NCBI RefSeq assembly: GCF_027789125.1
Contig: NZ_JAQFVF010000089.1
Span: forward strand, 1 to 64,000
From: Paenibacillus aestuarii
GTDB lineage: Bacteria; Bacillota; Bacilli; Paenibacillales; NBRC-103111
Direction of reading: 5' to 3'
Length of the DNA stretch: 64,000 nucleotides
Under the pieces are notes generated by a model that ran no database searches, was not told where the DNA came from, and saw only the letters and a list, made by a program, of their open reading frames with translations. The position numbers and the translations under genes are program-made. Below are positions 41,879 through 50,390 of this stretch, in pieces (the stretch's first letter is position 1; every line of letters starts with the position of its first letter).

Positions 41879-42958
41879 ATGACGAAAACTCCACTTTATA
41901 AACAAATCTACCAATCGATTAAAGATAAAATTATTTCCGGCGAACTGCGGCCCAAAGACCGTGTCCCTTCCGAGCAGGAATTCATGGATGAATTTATGGT
42001 CAGCAAAATTACGGTAAAGAACGCCCTGGCCGCCCTTGTTGATGAAGGGCTAGTCACACGAATTCAAGGGAAAGGCACTTTCGTAGCCGCCGTACCCGCT
42101 TCAGTTGCCGTCAACCCGCTGCCTCTCGCCAACCGGTCTGCGTCCTCAACGGCCAAAAGTTACATCGGTCTGATTATCCCGACTATGAAAACGAAAGTCA
42201 TTCAACGGCTCGTCGATTACATTGAATATTATGTCAAAGAAGCCGGCTACCAACTGATCCTGCATATTACTCGCGAGTCCTCGAGCGAAGAGTCCCGCTC
42301 GGTGCAGGAATTGATCGGCACCCCCGGCGTATGCGGGATTATCGTTTTCCCGACGGAGGATGAGCGTTATAATGAATCGCTCCTCAGGCTCTCGCTGGAT
42401 AAATATCCGTTCGTCTTCATCGACCGGTACTTGCGCAACATTGAAACGTACCGCATCACCTCCGACAACTGGGGCGGAGCTTACCAGACCGTGAGCAGGC
42501 TGCTGCAAAAGGGGCATGAGCGCATTGCGCTTGTCTCGCCGGACAACACGAACACGTCGATCGAAGATCGCACGCATGGCTTTGAGAAAGCTTTTATCGA
42601 CAACAACATCCCGATTGATAAAAGCTTATGGTGCCACGTGCCGATCGACATTCTCCGCAATGGCGGCACATCGGCTTATGTGGAGAGCTTCCTGCAGCAG
42701 CAGCCGCATATCACCGCTGTGTTCGCCTTGACCGCGGAGATGACGCGGTTGACGCACCATGCGCTGCATCAGGAGCAAGGGCTGAATCCGCAGATCGAGC
42801 TTGTTTCCTTCGATGATCCGGAAATCCCGGGAATCTCGCATGTTCTGCAGGATGAGGAGCAGATGGCACATTCCGCCGTTCAGCTGTTGCTGGATCAGCT
42901 GGAAGGGCATTATGTGCCGCAGCGTGTGGAAATTCCAGTACAGTGGGTTGAGATTTGA
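41879..42958 (+). CDS. GntR-type DNA-binding / LacI-type sensor hybrid regulator (AraR-like)
   Basis: 359 residues, AGGTG about 8 nt before the ATG. GntR winged helix (1-70: PLYKQIYQSIKDKIISGELR, SEQEFMDEFMVSKITVKNAL, RIQGKGTF) fused to a LacI-type sensor (about 95-359: YIGLIIPTMKTKVIQRL, GIIVFPTED, FVFIDRYLRNIETYRITSDN). It is paralogous in plan to the gene at 21510. It is divergent from the arabino-oligosaccharide operon, so probably its sugar-released repressor. A terminator follows at 42976. Confidence 0.88.
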   Translation: MTKTPLYKQIYQSIKDKIISGELRPKDRVPSEQEFMDEFMVSKITVKNALAALVDEGLVTRIQGKGTFVAAVPASVAVNPLPLANRSASSTAKSYIGLIIPTMKTKVIQRLVDYIEYYVKEAGYQLILHITRESSSEESRSVQELIGTPGVCGIIVFPTEDERYNESLLRLSLDKYPFVFIDRYLRNIETYRITSDNWGGAYQTVSRLLQKGHERIALVSPDNTNTSIEDRTHGFEKAFIDNNIPIDKSLWCHVPIDILRNGGTSAYVESFLQQQPHITAVFALTAEMTRLTHHALHQEQGLNPQIELVSFDDPEIPGISHVLQDEEQMAHSAVQLLLDQLEGHYVPQRVEIPVQWVEI

Positions 42959-42975
42959 ATCTCATCATAACGAAT

Positions 42976-43013
42976 AAAAAGCTGCTCGTTCATGGAACGA
43001 AGCAGCTTTTTCT
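42976..43013. terminator. Terminator between convergent genes
   Basis: AAAAAGCTGCT stem pairing with AGCAGCTTTTT, extended by GTTC/GAAC, between the regulator stop (42958) and the chemoreceptor stop (43031). Confidence 0.8.
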
Positions 43014-43030
43014 CAATTTGTAATACCTAT

Positions 43031-44746
43031 CTATTCGCTTCCCGCTATCTTGAAGCGACTGATTTGCGTTTGCAGATCTTCAGCCATCTGCGATAAAGCC
43101 ATGGAGGAGGAGGATATTTCCTCCATCGAAGCCAGCTGCTCTTCCGTGGCGGCGGAAATATTTTGCGTACCGGCTGCTGAAGTCTGGGCAGCTCCATTAA
43201 TCTCCTCGATGGAGTAGATCATCTGTTCAGTCCCTGTGGCCATCTGCTGAACCGCAGTCGTGACCTCCTGCACTTGATCCACGACTTGGCTTACAGCCTG
43301 CTGGATTTGTTCGAAAGACGCTCCTGCTGATCGTACCGTCTCCATGCCGCTTGACACTTCCGACGTTGCAGATTTCATGGAGTGAACAGCTTTGTTCATA
43401 TCCGTCTGAATCGTCGAGATAATCAAGGAAATTTCGCTAGCAGAATGCGAAGACTGTTCAGCCAGCTTGCGAACCTCCGCCGCAACAACCGCGAATCCTC
43501 TGCCTCCTTCTCCCGCTCTGGCCGCTTCAATCGCCGCATTTAAAGCCAGTAAGTTGGTTTGCACGGCGATTGTTGTAATGGCCCCAACAATTTCCCCGAT
43601 CTGTTCCGACCGCTGGCCTAAACCGTCAATGACTTGTCCCAAGCCGTCGATCGCTGTATGAATGGAGTTCATTTGACGGCTTACGGTTTGAATGGCCGCA
43701 TTGCCTTCGATTGATTTGTCAGACGCTTGCTTCGCTGTTGCCGTAACGACTTGCGCACTTGCCGCGATCTGCTGCACGCCTTCTCCCATTTGCTTCAGCG
43801 TTCGTGTCGCTTCATCAACGGACTGAACTTGATTATTGACCCCGTCAGCCACACCTTGAACCGTATTGGCAATATGTTCGCTCGCTGTACTGGTTTGCTC
43901 GGCGCTCGCCGTTAGCTCTGCCGAGAAAGCTGCCACCTGATGCGAGGTTTCGGCAATTTGTCCGAATAAGCCTCGCAGCTGCTCCATCATTTTATTGAAG
44001 GAAGCTGTTAACTGGCCGAGCTCGTCCTTGGAACGGTAACTGAGATGGCCGGTGAAATCTCCGTTCTCCGCTTCCGCCATCTTCGCTTGAAGTTTGATAA
44101 TCGGATTTACGATCATCCGGGTTATGAGGATACCCAATCCAATACAAACGGCAATCATAATGAGTGAAACTAGGATAGAAAACACGATGCTACGTTTCGC
44201 ATTCCTGTCGTTGGCACTGCTCATTTCACTAGCCATGGATGTGAATGAGGATTCGATCTGCTCGTTGATTGCCTTTATGTTATTTATGGCAATGATTCCT
44301 TTCGTTTTATACAGACTGTAGGCCTCATCATTTTTATTGACCGCCCCAAGGTCTAACATTTGTTTAAGTATGTCCAAATAATCGGGGTAAATGGCTATTA
44401 ACTTGACTACTAGTTCCTTTTGTTCTGACGATATGTTGGAACCTCGCAGATCTTCAAGCATTTGGTTATTGGCATCGGCTAGCTGCTGATAGCTATCTAC
44501 CAACTGTTTACCTTCTTCATCCGTTACGTTTTGCATACTTTGGAATGTTACAGATTCCATCTGTTTATTGTTCGTTCGAAACGTACCGAAACTTACAGAC
44601 GGTACCAAATTATCCTTGTACATCGATGTCGTGCTGTTGGAAAGTCCAGACATCGTAAAATATCCGGTTCCCGTCAGAGTAACCATTGCCAAGACAAAAA
44701 TACTAATTAGCACAAGCAATTTTCTAGAGACGGTTAAATTACGCAT
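43031..44746 (-). CDS. Transmembrane methyl-accepting chemotaxis protein (4HB sensor, HAMP)
   Basis: 571 residues, AGGAG upstream of the ATG. First membrane helix (LLVLISIFVLAMVTLTG), an extracellular four-helix-bundle sensor (about 30-185), second membrane helix (IVFSILVSLIMIAVCIGLGI), a HAMP domain (about 212-265: NPIIKLQAKMAEAENGDFTG), and a long signalling coiled coil. Its tip is GAITTIAVQTNLLALNAAIE followed by GRGFAVVAAEVRKLAEQS. It senses an external attractant or repellent and controls CheA. It is a single gene. Confidence 0.93.
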   Translation of the reverse strand: MRNLTVSRKLLVLISIFVLAMVTLTGTGYFTMSGLSNSTTSMYKDNLVPSVSFGTFRTNNKQMESVTFQSMQNVTDEEGKQLVDSYQQLADANNQMLEDLRGSNISSEQKELVVKLIAIYPDYLDILKQMLDLGAVNKNDEAYSLYKTKGIIAINNIKAINEQIESSFTSMASEMSSANDRNAKRSIVFSILVSLIMIAVCIGLGILITRMIVNPIIKLQAKMAEAENGDFTGHLSYRSKDELGQLTASFNKMMEQLRGLFGQIAETSHQVAAFSAELTASAEQTSTASEHIANTVQGVADGVNNQVQSVDEATRTLKQMGEGVQQIAASAQVVTATAKQASDKSIEGNAAIQTVSRQMNSIHTAIDGLGQVIDGLGQRSEQIGEIVGAITTIAVQTNLLALNAAIEAARAGEGGRGFAVVAAEVRKLAEQSSHSASEISLIISTIQTDMNKAVHSMKSATSEVSSGMETVRSAGASFEQIQQAVSQVVDQVQEVTTAVQQMATGTEQMIYSIEEINGAAQTSAAGTQNISAATEEQLASMEEISSSSMALSQMAEDLQTQISRFKIAGSE

Positions 44747-44898
44747 AATTTCGTTTTCTCCTTAGGAAGTATTTAAACTGTTCTGTACGCTTAGTTACAG
44801 TCTTTTACAAAGTTTTGATACATCCACAAAGATAACATTTAACTTTTAAATAAATATCGCAAAACAGTTTCATAATTATTTTTTTTCCATATAATTGT

Positions 44899-46095
44899 TT
44901 AATATTTGAACTCATCCTTGTAGCTTTTCATTTTCAGCCCCGTTCTTCTCAAGTGTACGGCAACGTCTGCCCTTAGCTCCGCTCGTTTGAACGCTTCGTT
45001 CCAGTTGTTGCGAACCTTTTTGAACGCAGCTGTATCCTGCCGGTACAGATCTTCGCCGAAACCGAAAATATCCGCTCCGAATTCATCCTGAACCTTGTTC
45101 ATCGTATGCTCCAAGGATGCTTGCAATTGTTGTCCTGCCAATTGTTCTAACTTCAAGTAGGTTTGTGGCTCGGATAAATCCGCTTTACAAGACATCCCGT
45201 CGAGGTTACCGTTAATAAATATTTGCACAATGACATGCGGTTTGCCGCCGTCGTAGAACGCCTTGATCTTCGTTCCTGAATCATACACATTGACATCAAA
45301 ATGCTCATTATCTTGACAAGGTACCGACAATACGGTGTTTTTGATCATGTCCTGGGTCCACAAATAATTCCGCGTATCGTCCAAATTGAGATGTCCGACA
45401 AGCTTCTGCTTGTTAAATACGCCAAGACCCGTCAAGATTACGTTATTGCGCAGGTTATCGGATTTTAAATTTTCATCTTTCGAGCCTGCTTCCGCATTCC
45501 CTTGGACGGCAACTGACTCCATGACAGGATCTCTGCCTTCAGAGCTGAATGCTTCAATCATGTCTTTCATTTTAACTTGCGGATCTCCGCCCCATTCATG
45601 ATTTAAATTCCCGCTTTGCCGAAACAATTTGGTTGAAGGTGAAATCCCACCCGGTATAATCGTAGAGATCGCTTCCAGCGCGGTACCATGTGTAACCAAT
45701 ACCATGTTGAAATCGTCCCGCAGCTCCCAATCCCGTTCCAAAAAATCCAAAAAGTCCAAATTGCCTTCTCGGGCTACTTCCTCGTTCAAAGCAAATATGC
45801 GCACGTGTGAATAAATGACTTTACGGGGAAGCCCGACATTCAATTTACGTCGCAATTCTTCTACTGTATTCCCTTCCTGACTATAAACGATAGCAGGAAT
45901 CGAGCCTCCTCCGCTCTTTTTTCCCATCTCTGACGGATTAATTATCTGAACGGAAAGCTTCCATTTCATATGCTCACCTTTATCCAACGCCATGCCGAAG
46001 GCAACAAATAAATTATTAACTTCAACGGTGTTGCATCCGGACAACAGAATAAGCACTGTGAGTCCCGTTAGAAAAGAACGTTTGATCACATTCAT
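44899..46095 (-). CDS. Spore germination receptor lipoprotein, Ger(x)C family
   Basis: 398 residues from the ATG at 46095 (GGAGGAG upstream). Lipobox LLSGC with C21. The Ger(x)C pattern is clear: NNLFVAFGMALDKGE, RKVIYSHVRIFALNEEVARE, LTGLGVFNKQKLVGHLN, and FGFGEDLYRQ near the C-terminus. In GerA-type receptors the C subunit is an outer-face lipoprotein of the spore inner membrane. It is the last gene of the operon, 26 nt after the A subunit. Confidence 0.93.
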   Translation of the reverse strand: MNVIKRSFLTGLTVLILLSGCNTVEVNNLFVAFGMALDKGEHMKWKLSVQIINPSEMGKKSGGGSIPAIVYSQEGNTVEELRRKLNVGLPRKVIYSHVRIFALNEEVAREGNLDFLDFLERDWELRDDFNMVLVTHGTALEAISTIIPGGISPSTKLFRQSGNLNHEWGGDPQVKMKDMIEAFSSEGRDPVMESVAVQGNAEAGSKDENLKSDNLRNNVILTGLGVFNKQKLVGHLNLDDTRNYLWTQDMIKNTVLSVPCQDNEHFDVNVYDSGTKIKAFYDGGKPHVIVQIFINGNLDGMSCKADLSEPQTYLKLEQLAGQQLQASLEHTMNKVQDEFGADIFGFGEDLYRQDTAAFKKVRNNWNEAFKRAELRADVAVHLRRTGLKMKSYKDEFKY

Positions 46096-46121
46096 GGCTG
46101 CCTGCTCCTCCATTTCTCAGA

Positions 46122-47642
46122 CTATTTTTTCTTTCTATACAGCGGAGCTTTTGTTTTTAAAAAGAAGCTTCTTTGAAACATTTTCGGATAGGGCAGTCGA
46201 ATCCACACCCCAATAAGATCCCGGAAGGAGGAAGGCGCTAATGGGGTCAAATAAGGAATACCCAGTGAGTTCAGTTTAACTAAATGAATCATGATGAGAA
46301 TTAATCCGAACCCCATCCCGTATAAACCCATAGCCGCACTCAGCAGGATTAACATGAAACGAAGCAACCGTAAGGTAAGCGCCATGGAATAGATTGGAAC
46401 GACAAAACTAGCAATTCCTGTAAGGGAAACAATCACGACCATCACACTCGACACGATACCCGCTTCAACAGCAGCTTGTCCGATTACTAGCGTCCCGACA
46501 ATTGAAACTGCGTTGCCGACCGCCCTCGGCATCCGAATGCCGGCTTCCCTGATGATTTCGAAGGTGATTTCCATCAGCAATACTTCAACCACGGTTGGGA
46601 ACGGAACTTCTTCCCGTTGGCCAACAATCATGATTAACAATAAAGATGGGATCAGTTCTTGATGGTAGGTCGTGACCGCCAAATAAAACGCTGGCAATAC
46701 CATGGCAAGAAATAATGAAATGAAGCGGATTAAGCGAATGAACATGGACATTAAGTAAGGTTGATAAAAATCTTCCTGACTGCGGAAGAAATCGTTGAAC
46801 ACGGCTGGCGCGATGATTGCAAAAGGGCTACCGTCTACGATGACAGCCACTTTCCCTTGAATGAGGCTGGCTGCCAACGTATCCGGCCTTTCTGTGTTTA
46901 GAAACATCGGGAACGGTGAATACATATTGTCGCTTAGCGATTCTTCAAGAATTGACGAATCCATCAAGAAGTTTATTTGCAACTGCTGCAGACGGCGACG
47001 TAGCTCTGTGACGATGGTATCGTTGGCTATATTTTGCATGTAGGCCATGACCACCGATGTATGGGTATCTTTGCCTAGCACCTGGGATTCAAAACGAAGC
47101 GCAGTATGTTTAATTCGCCGCCGGACAAGCGAAATATTCGTTTGCAAGTTTTCCGTAAACGATTCTTTCGGACCGCGGATGATTGTTTGCGTGGTCGGCT
47201 CTTCGACGCCGCGGGACTTCAAGTTAACGATAGAAAGCGCAAGTGCTTTATCCAATTGCTCGAAAAATAATAACGCATAGCCATCCAACAGGCACGAACA
47301 TGCTTTTTCAAGCTCAGTTAAGATTAAATAGGAAAAACCCGGGAACAACTGCATCCGAAGATGCTCCAGGTCATTGAAAGCTTGAGACGCAAGCGCAGGT
47401 GCGAGCAACGGCTGGCGGATCGTGTCGATCTCCTGTGCGTTCGTCATACTATCCAAAAAGCAAAATAAGACGCTTTGCCCGTCCACAAGCATCCGGTCGA
47501 AGCGAATGTCCACGGTATTGCCGAACGCAGCTTGGAGGCATTCCAGATTCGTTTCCAAGATGGCCGAAATGGGGGCATCCTTCATATCTTCGGGGAGGAG
47601 CGAATTTCTAGTAGTCGCTTGATCGTTTGAAAAGAAATTCAT
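46122..47642 (-). CDS. Spore germination receptor A subunit, GerA/GerKA family
   Basis: 506 residues from the ATG at 47642 (AAGGGGG upstream). A large N-terminal soluble domain (ISAILETNLECLQAAFGNTV, EPTTQTIIRGPKESFTENLQ, the family signature) is followed by several membrane helices and the segment REEVPFPTVVEVLLMEITFEIIREAG. Together with the B and C subunits it forms a germinant receptor in the spore inner membrane and triggers germination. The germinant cannot be inferred. Confidence 0.95.
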   Translation of the reverse strand: MNFFSNDQATTRNSLLPEDMKDAPISAILETNLECLQAAFGNTVDIRFDRMLVDGQSVLFCFLDSMTNAQEIDTIRQPLLAPALASQAFNDLEHLRMQLFPGFSYLILTELEKACSCLLDGYALLFFEQLDKALALSIVNLKSRGVEEPTTQTIIRGPKESFTENLQTNISLVRRRIKHTALRFESQVLGKDTHTSVVMAYMQNIANDTIVTELRRRLQQLQINFLMDSSILEESLSDNMYSPFPMFLNTERPDTLAASLIQGKVAVIVDGSPFAIIAPAVFNDFFRSQEDFYQPYLMSMFIRLIRFISLFLAMVLPAFYLAVTTYHQELIPSLLLIMIVGQREEVPFPTVVEVLLMEITFEIIREAGIRMPRAVGNAVSIVGTLVIGQAAVEAGIVSSVMVVIVSLTGIASFVVPIYSMALTLRLLRFMLILLSAAMGLYGMGFGLILIMIHLVKLNSLGIPYLTPLAPSSFRDLIGVWIRLPYPKMFQRSFFLKTKAPLYRKKK

Positions 47643-47653
47643 CGGAAGCCCCC

Positions 47654-48769
47654 TTACGGTTGATTGCCTGCAGCTGCCCGCTTCCTCAATTTCCACAGGA
47701 CAATTCCGCATAATACGCATGGAAATCCGATCTGAAACGGAATATGCAGGACATAAGGAACAAGTTTAATCCCTTCAAAGACGTGTTCGGCAAAATTATG
47801 CGCTACGGTGACGGACAAGACCGATAGGATTAACCCCATTGGCAGGACAAACCGTTGATAACGAATGTTTGTCAAATGTTCCAATCCCTTAAGTCCGCCG
47901 TAAAAGTACACCGACACCTTGACCACGATGCCCAGCATCATCATGAAAGTCGCCAGTGCATCGATCCGCTCAATAAAATAGCCGATGGTCAAAATACGTG
48001 CGGAGCTCAGCAGCGGGTAGGTCGCCCTGTCTCTTCCATCTACGCCGATTGTGCCAATTTGAATGATACAGGAGAACACGAGTCCTAAGGAACTGACGAG
48101 AATCGCATACATGCTAATTCGCCGCGCTTTGGAGAACATCGTGGTGAATGGAATAATCATCGTGAATGCGATCAGCTCCCCGAACGGAAAGGTCATGACG
48201 CTGGGAAACGCAGCTTGAATAATGGGGCCGACCCCTTCCCCCATCACAGGCAGCAGCTTTTTAAACGAGACGTTCCCGTCAAAAATTAAAAGAAAGCCGA
48301 TCAGAAATAAAAATCCGATCAAGATCGGAGCAAACAACTCGCCGATCCGGCCAATAATTTGCAGCCCCGAGCTTGTCAGGTACATGCAAAGGATAAATAA
48401 GCAAACATGCAAAATCTCAACCGGCGTCTGGGTCAAGAGTGTGGTTTTCATAAGCTCGATTAAATCACGATCTACGCGCATGCAGATGTAGAAGAAATAA
48501 ATGACATAGAGATAGGTGAATACAACGGCAATTGGCTTCCCTAGGGCAAACTCCATAACTTGGAATAAGTTGCGGCTTGGCAGTTTAGTCATAAACCCGA
48601 AGAAGATCAATAGAAGGGCCGCTCCCGCAGCCGACGCCAATAAGATTGAAATCCATGCATCCTGCTTCGCATCACTGCCAATGCCGAATATGATGGCGCT
48701 GCCTGTTTCGAAGGCCACCATCAAGAGAAATAATTGCGAGGTTGAGATCTGCTCATTGCTTGGATTCAT
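47654..48769 (-). CDS. Spore germination receptor B subunit, GerB/GerKB family
   Basis: 371 residues. An integral membrane protein with about ten helices and the amino-acid-permease-like start ISTSQLFLLMVAFETGSAII, followed by ASAAGAALLLIFFG and FPFGELIAFTMIIPF. The B subunit binds germinant in the transmembrane region. It overlaps the small upstream gene by 17 nt and is followed 11 nt later by the A subunit gene. Confidence 0.94.
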   Translation of the reverse strand: MNPSNEQISTSQLFLLMVAFETGSAIIFGIGSDAKQDAWISILLASAAGAALLLIFFGFMTKLPSRNLFQVMEFALGKPIAVVFTYLYVIYFFYICMRVDRDLIELMKTTLLTQTPVEILHVCLFILCMYLTSSGLQIIGRIGELFAPILIGFLFLIGFLLIFDGNVSFKKLLPVMGEGVGPIIQAAFPSVMTFPFGELIAFTMIIPFTTMFSKARRISMYAILVSSLGLVFSCIIQIGTIGVDGRDRATYPLLSSARILTIGYFIERIDALATFMMMLGIVVKVSVYFYGGLKGLEHLTNIRYQRFVLPMGLILSVLSVTVAHNFAEHVFEGIKLVPYVLHIPFQIGFPCVLCGIVLWKLRKRAAAGNQP

Positions 48770-48986
48770 CGTGGTTTACCGAGCGAAGTTTTTGGATGTC
48801 CATGAATAGGCTTATGAGTAAGGCTACGGTCAATTGCAGGTACAGAATCGGTTTCCCGAAACTCGTGTGAATGGTTGCCAATTTCAAGTAAGATTGCAGT
48901 AGGGGCAGATGATAAATGCTGGCATCAAAAAGTGCCAAAACCGTAACTAGGCTGAAGAAGACAATGACGAGGGTCAAAGAAATCAT
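48753..48986 (-). CDS. Small two-helix protein of the germination operon (D-subunit-like)
   Basis: 77 residues from the ATG at 48986 (GGAG 9 nt upstream; another ATG at 49010 gives 85 residues). Two hydrophobic helices (LTLVIVFFSLVTVLALFDAS and LYLQLTVALLISLFM) around a short loop. Small two-helix D proteins are encoded with several GerA-type operons in Bacillales and modulate receptor function. The 17-nt overlap with the B gene indicates translational coupling. Confidence 0.7.
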   Translation of the reverse strand: MISLTLVIVFFSLVTVLALFDASIYHLPLLQSYLKLATIHTSFGKPILYLQLTVALLISLFMDIQKLRSVNHDESKQ

Positions 48987-49108
48987 ATCGAACGACTCCG
49001 CTGAGATCATTTTCGCTTAGGGTGTTCATTTTTGGAAAAAATTATGCAGAAAGCCCCCCAACCACTTGGATGTGCCGAAAGAATGAGGGGCTATATCTGA
49101 AACTGAAA

Positions 49109-49145
49109 TAATCCGCCCGGGTTAGCGCCACGGCGGATTATTGTT
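49109..49145. terminator. Hairpin terminator upstream of the germination operon
   Basis: 8-bp stem AATCCGCC/GGCGGATT followed by ATTGTT. A second hairpin AGCCCC/GGGGCT lies just left of it (about 49052-49092). They may insulate the operon from tRNA transcription. Confidence 0.55.
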
Positions 49146-49194
49146 CGGGTTATTTCATACATCAGACTAGGAGGCCTGTTTGATTTTAGAATAA

Positions 49195-49222
49195 ATAAAA
49201 AACCCTTACGCAGCAAGGGTTT
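49195..49222 (-). terminator. Terminator of the tRNA pair
   Basis: AAACCCTT/AAGGGTTT stem with a 7-nt loop. On the leftward strand it is followed by a run of U just after the tRNA-Ile gene. Confidence 0.75.
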
Positions 49223-49230
49223 CACCACTA

Positions 49231-49304
49231 TGGGCCCAGAGGGACTCGAACCCCCGACCAATCGGTTATGAGCCGACCGCTCTAACCAACTGAGCTATAG
49301 GCCC
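49231..49304 (-). tRNA. tRNA-Ile2 (anticodon CAT, lysidine type)
   Basis: A full cloverleaf: acceptor GGGCCTA/TGGGCCC, D-arm AGCTCAGTTGGTTAGAGC, anticodon loop CTCATAA with CAT, T-arm GGGGGTTCGAGTCCC. The GGCTCATAACC anticodon arm matches Bacillales tRNA-Ile2, whose C34 is changed to lysidine by TilS, rather than elongator Met. CCA is not encoded. Confidence 0.85.
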
Positions 49305-49316
49305 AAATGAAAAATT

Positions 49317-49393
49317 TGGTTGCGGGGGCAGGATTTGAACCTGCGGCCTTCGGGTTATGAGCCCGACGAGCTACCGAGCTGCTCCACCCCGCG
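49317..49393 (-). tRNA. Initiator tRNA-fMet (CAT)
   Basis: Starts CGCGGGG and ends with an A facing the first C (unpaired C1-A72, the initiator hallmark). The anticodon arm has three G-C pairs (GGGCTCATAACCC), the T-arm is GCAGGTTCAAATCCTGC, and CCA is encoded at 49317-49319. It lies 12 nt upstream of the tRNA-Ile2 gene. Confidence 0.95.
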
Positions 49394-49481
49394 TCATTGG
49401 TTGCCGCTTACAGCGACAAAAATAAATATACACCAGCGCCGCGAGGAAAGTCAAGCGTTATTTTCTGCAAGTTGTCTAAAT

Positions 49482-49649
49482 TTATAATGTACTGTATCGT
49501 ACGCCGAAACGGCCTTTTTTGGACTTATAGACTTCCACTTCTTGCGGGCATTCATAACCGTAGATCCACCAATCTTCTTCCATTCGTTTTGCCAAACAGC
49601 CCGCTTGGAATTTGGAATCGTAAAGTTTGGCCCAATAGATCCAATGCAT
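49482..49649 (-). CDS. Small hypothetical protein, 55 residues
   Basis: ATG at 49649 with GGAG 8 nt upstream. The protein is rich in aromatic residues (MHWIYWAKLYDSKFQAGCLA, EEDWWIYGYECPQ, FGVRYSTL). The family is not known to me. Coding on this strand is more convincing than the overlapping plus-strand frames, which lack ribosome binding sites. Confidence 0.55.
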   Translation of the reverse strand: MHWIYWAKLYDSKFQAGCLAKRMEEDWWIYGYECPQEVEVYKSKKGRFGVRYSTL

Positions 49650-49815
49650 GTTCGTCACTCCGTTTGTTTGTTTGGGATTTGGATATCCCTATCATACCCA
49701 ATTTGGGGTATCCTTATGAGAAAAACCATTTTTCGTTTTTACCTCTATACAGTTTTAGAAAAGGATGGAAAGCGGTATAATAAGGTACCAGGACTCATCA
49801 TCAGGAGGGATTGAA

Positions 49816-50331
49816 ATGAATTGTGGCATTGCCATATTCCCGTCTAAACAAGTGCAGGACGCAGCGAACAGCTATCGAAAGCGATATGACCCGCACTATA
49901 ATTTCATCCAGCCTCATTTGACAATCAGGGAAAAAGAGGTATGGGACGAGGCCAGACTTTCAGTGGCCGTGGAGCACCTGGAGCAAGTGACAAGCGACTT
50001 CGCCCCTTTTGAAATTGAATTCAATCGCTTCTCCTCCTTCTATCCTGTCAGCAATGTGATTTATTTGGCGCTGGCGGATACCGAAGCGATGATGCGACTG
50101 CATCAAGCCATATGTTCCTGCGATTTGGAGGAATGCAGCAAGCCGTATACGTACAACCCCCATTTGACCATCGGTCAACAATTGGGCAGTGACGAGCTTC
50201 ACGACATTTTAGCAAGCCTTAAAACAACGCCCGTCGATTTCCGTACGCGTGTGGATCGTATCCATCTGTTATATCAGACGGACAATGGGGCTTGGACGGT
50301 TTATCAAACGTTTCTGCTACGAGGCCAATAG
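49816..50331 (+). CDS. yjcG: YjcG-type 2'-5' RNA ligase/phosphoesterase family protein
   Basis: 171 residues from the ATG at 49816 (AGGAGGG upstream). The two HxT motifs of the 2H phosphoesterase fold are H34-L-T36 (QPHLTI) and H116-L-T118 (NPHLTI). The N-terminal block CGIAIFPSKQVQDAANSYRK is close to B. subtilis YjcG. The fold hydrolyses or makes 2',5' or cyclic phosphodiester bonds, but YjcG has no confirmed substrate. It is a single gene, ending in a shared terminator. Confidence 0.88.
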   Translation: MNCGIAIFPSKQVQDAANSYRKRYDPHYNFIQPHLTIREKEVWDEARLSVAVEHLEQVTSDFAPFEIEFNRFSSFYPVSNVIYLALADTEAMMRLHQAICSCDLEECSKPYTYNPHLTIGQQLGSDELHDILASLKTTPVDFRTRVDRIHLLYQTDNGAWTVYQTFLLRGQ

Positions 50332-50335
50332 CATG

Positions 50336-50390
50336 AAAAAAGCCGCGAAGAAGTGTTTCGTACACTTCGCCTCGCGGCTTCTTTATTTTA
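50336..50390. terminator. Bidirectional terminator
   Basis: Long interrupted stem: AAAAGCCGCGA with TCGCGGCTTCTTT outside and AGTGT/ACACT inside, between convergent stops at 50331 and 50388. Confidence 0.8.

Noticed and set aside
49397..49814. Plus-strand frames overlapping the tRNA-proximal region
   Set aside because: They lack ribosome binding sites and cross the better supported 55-residue minus-strand gene.
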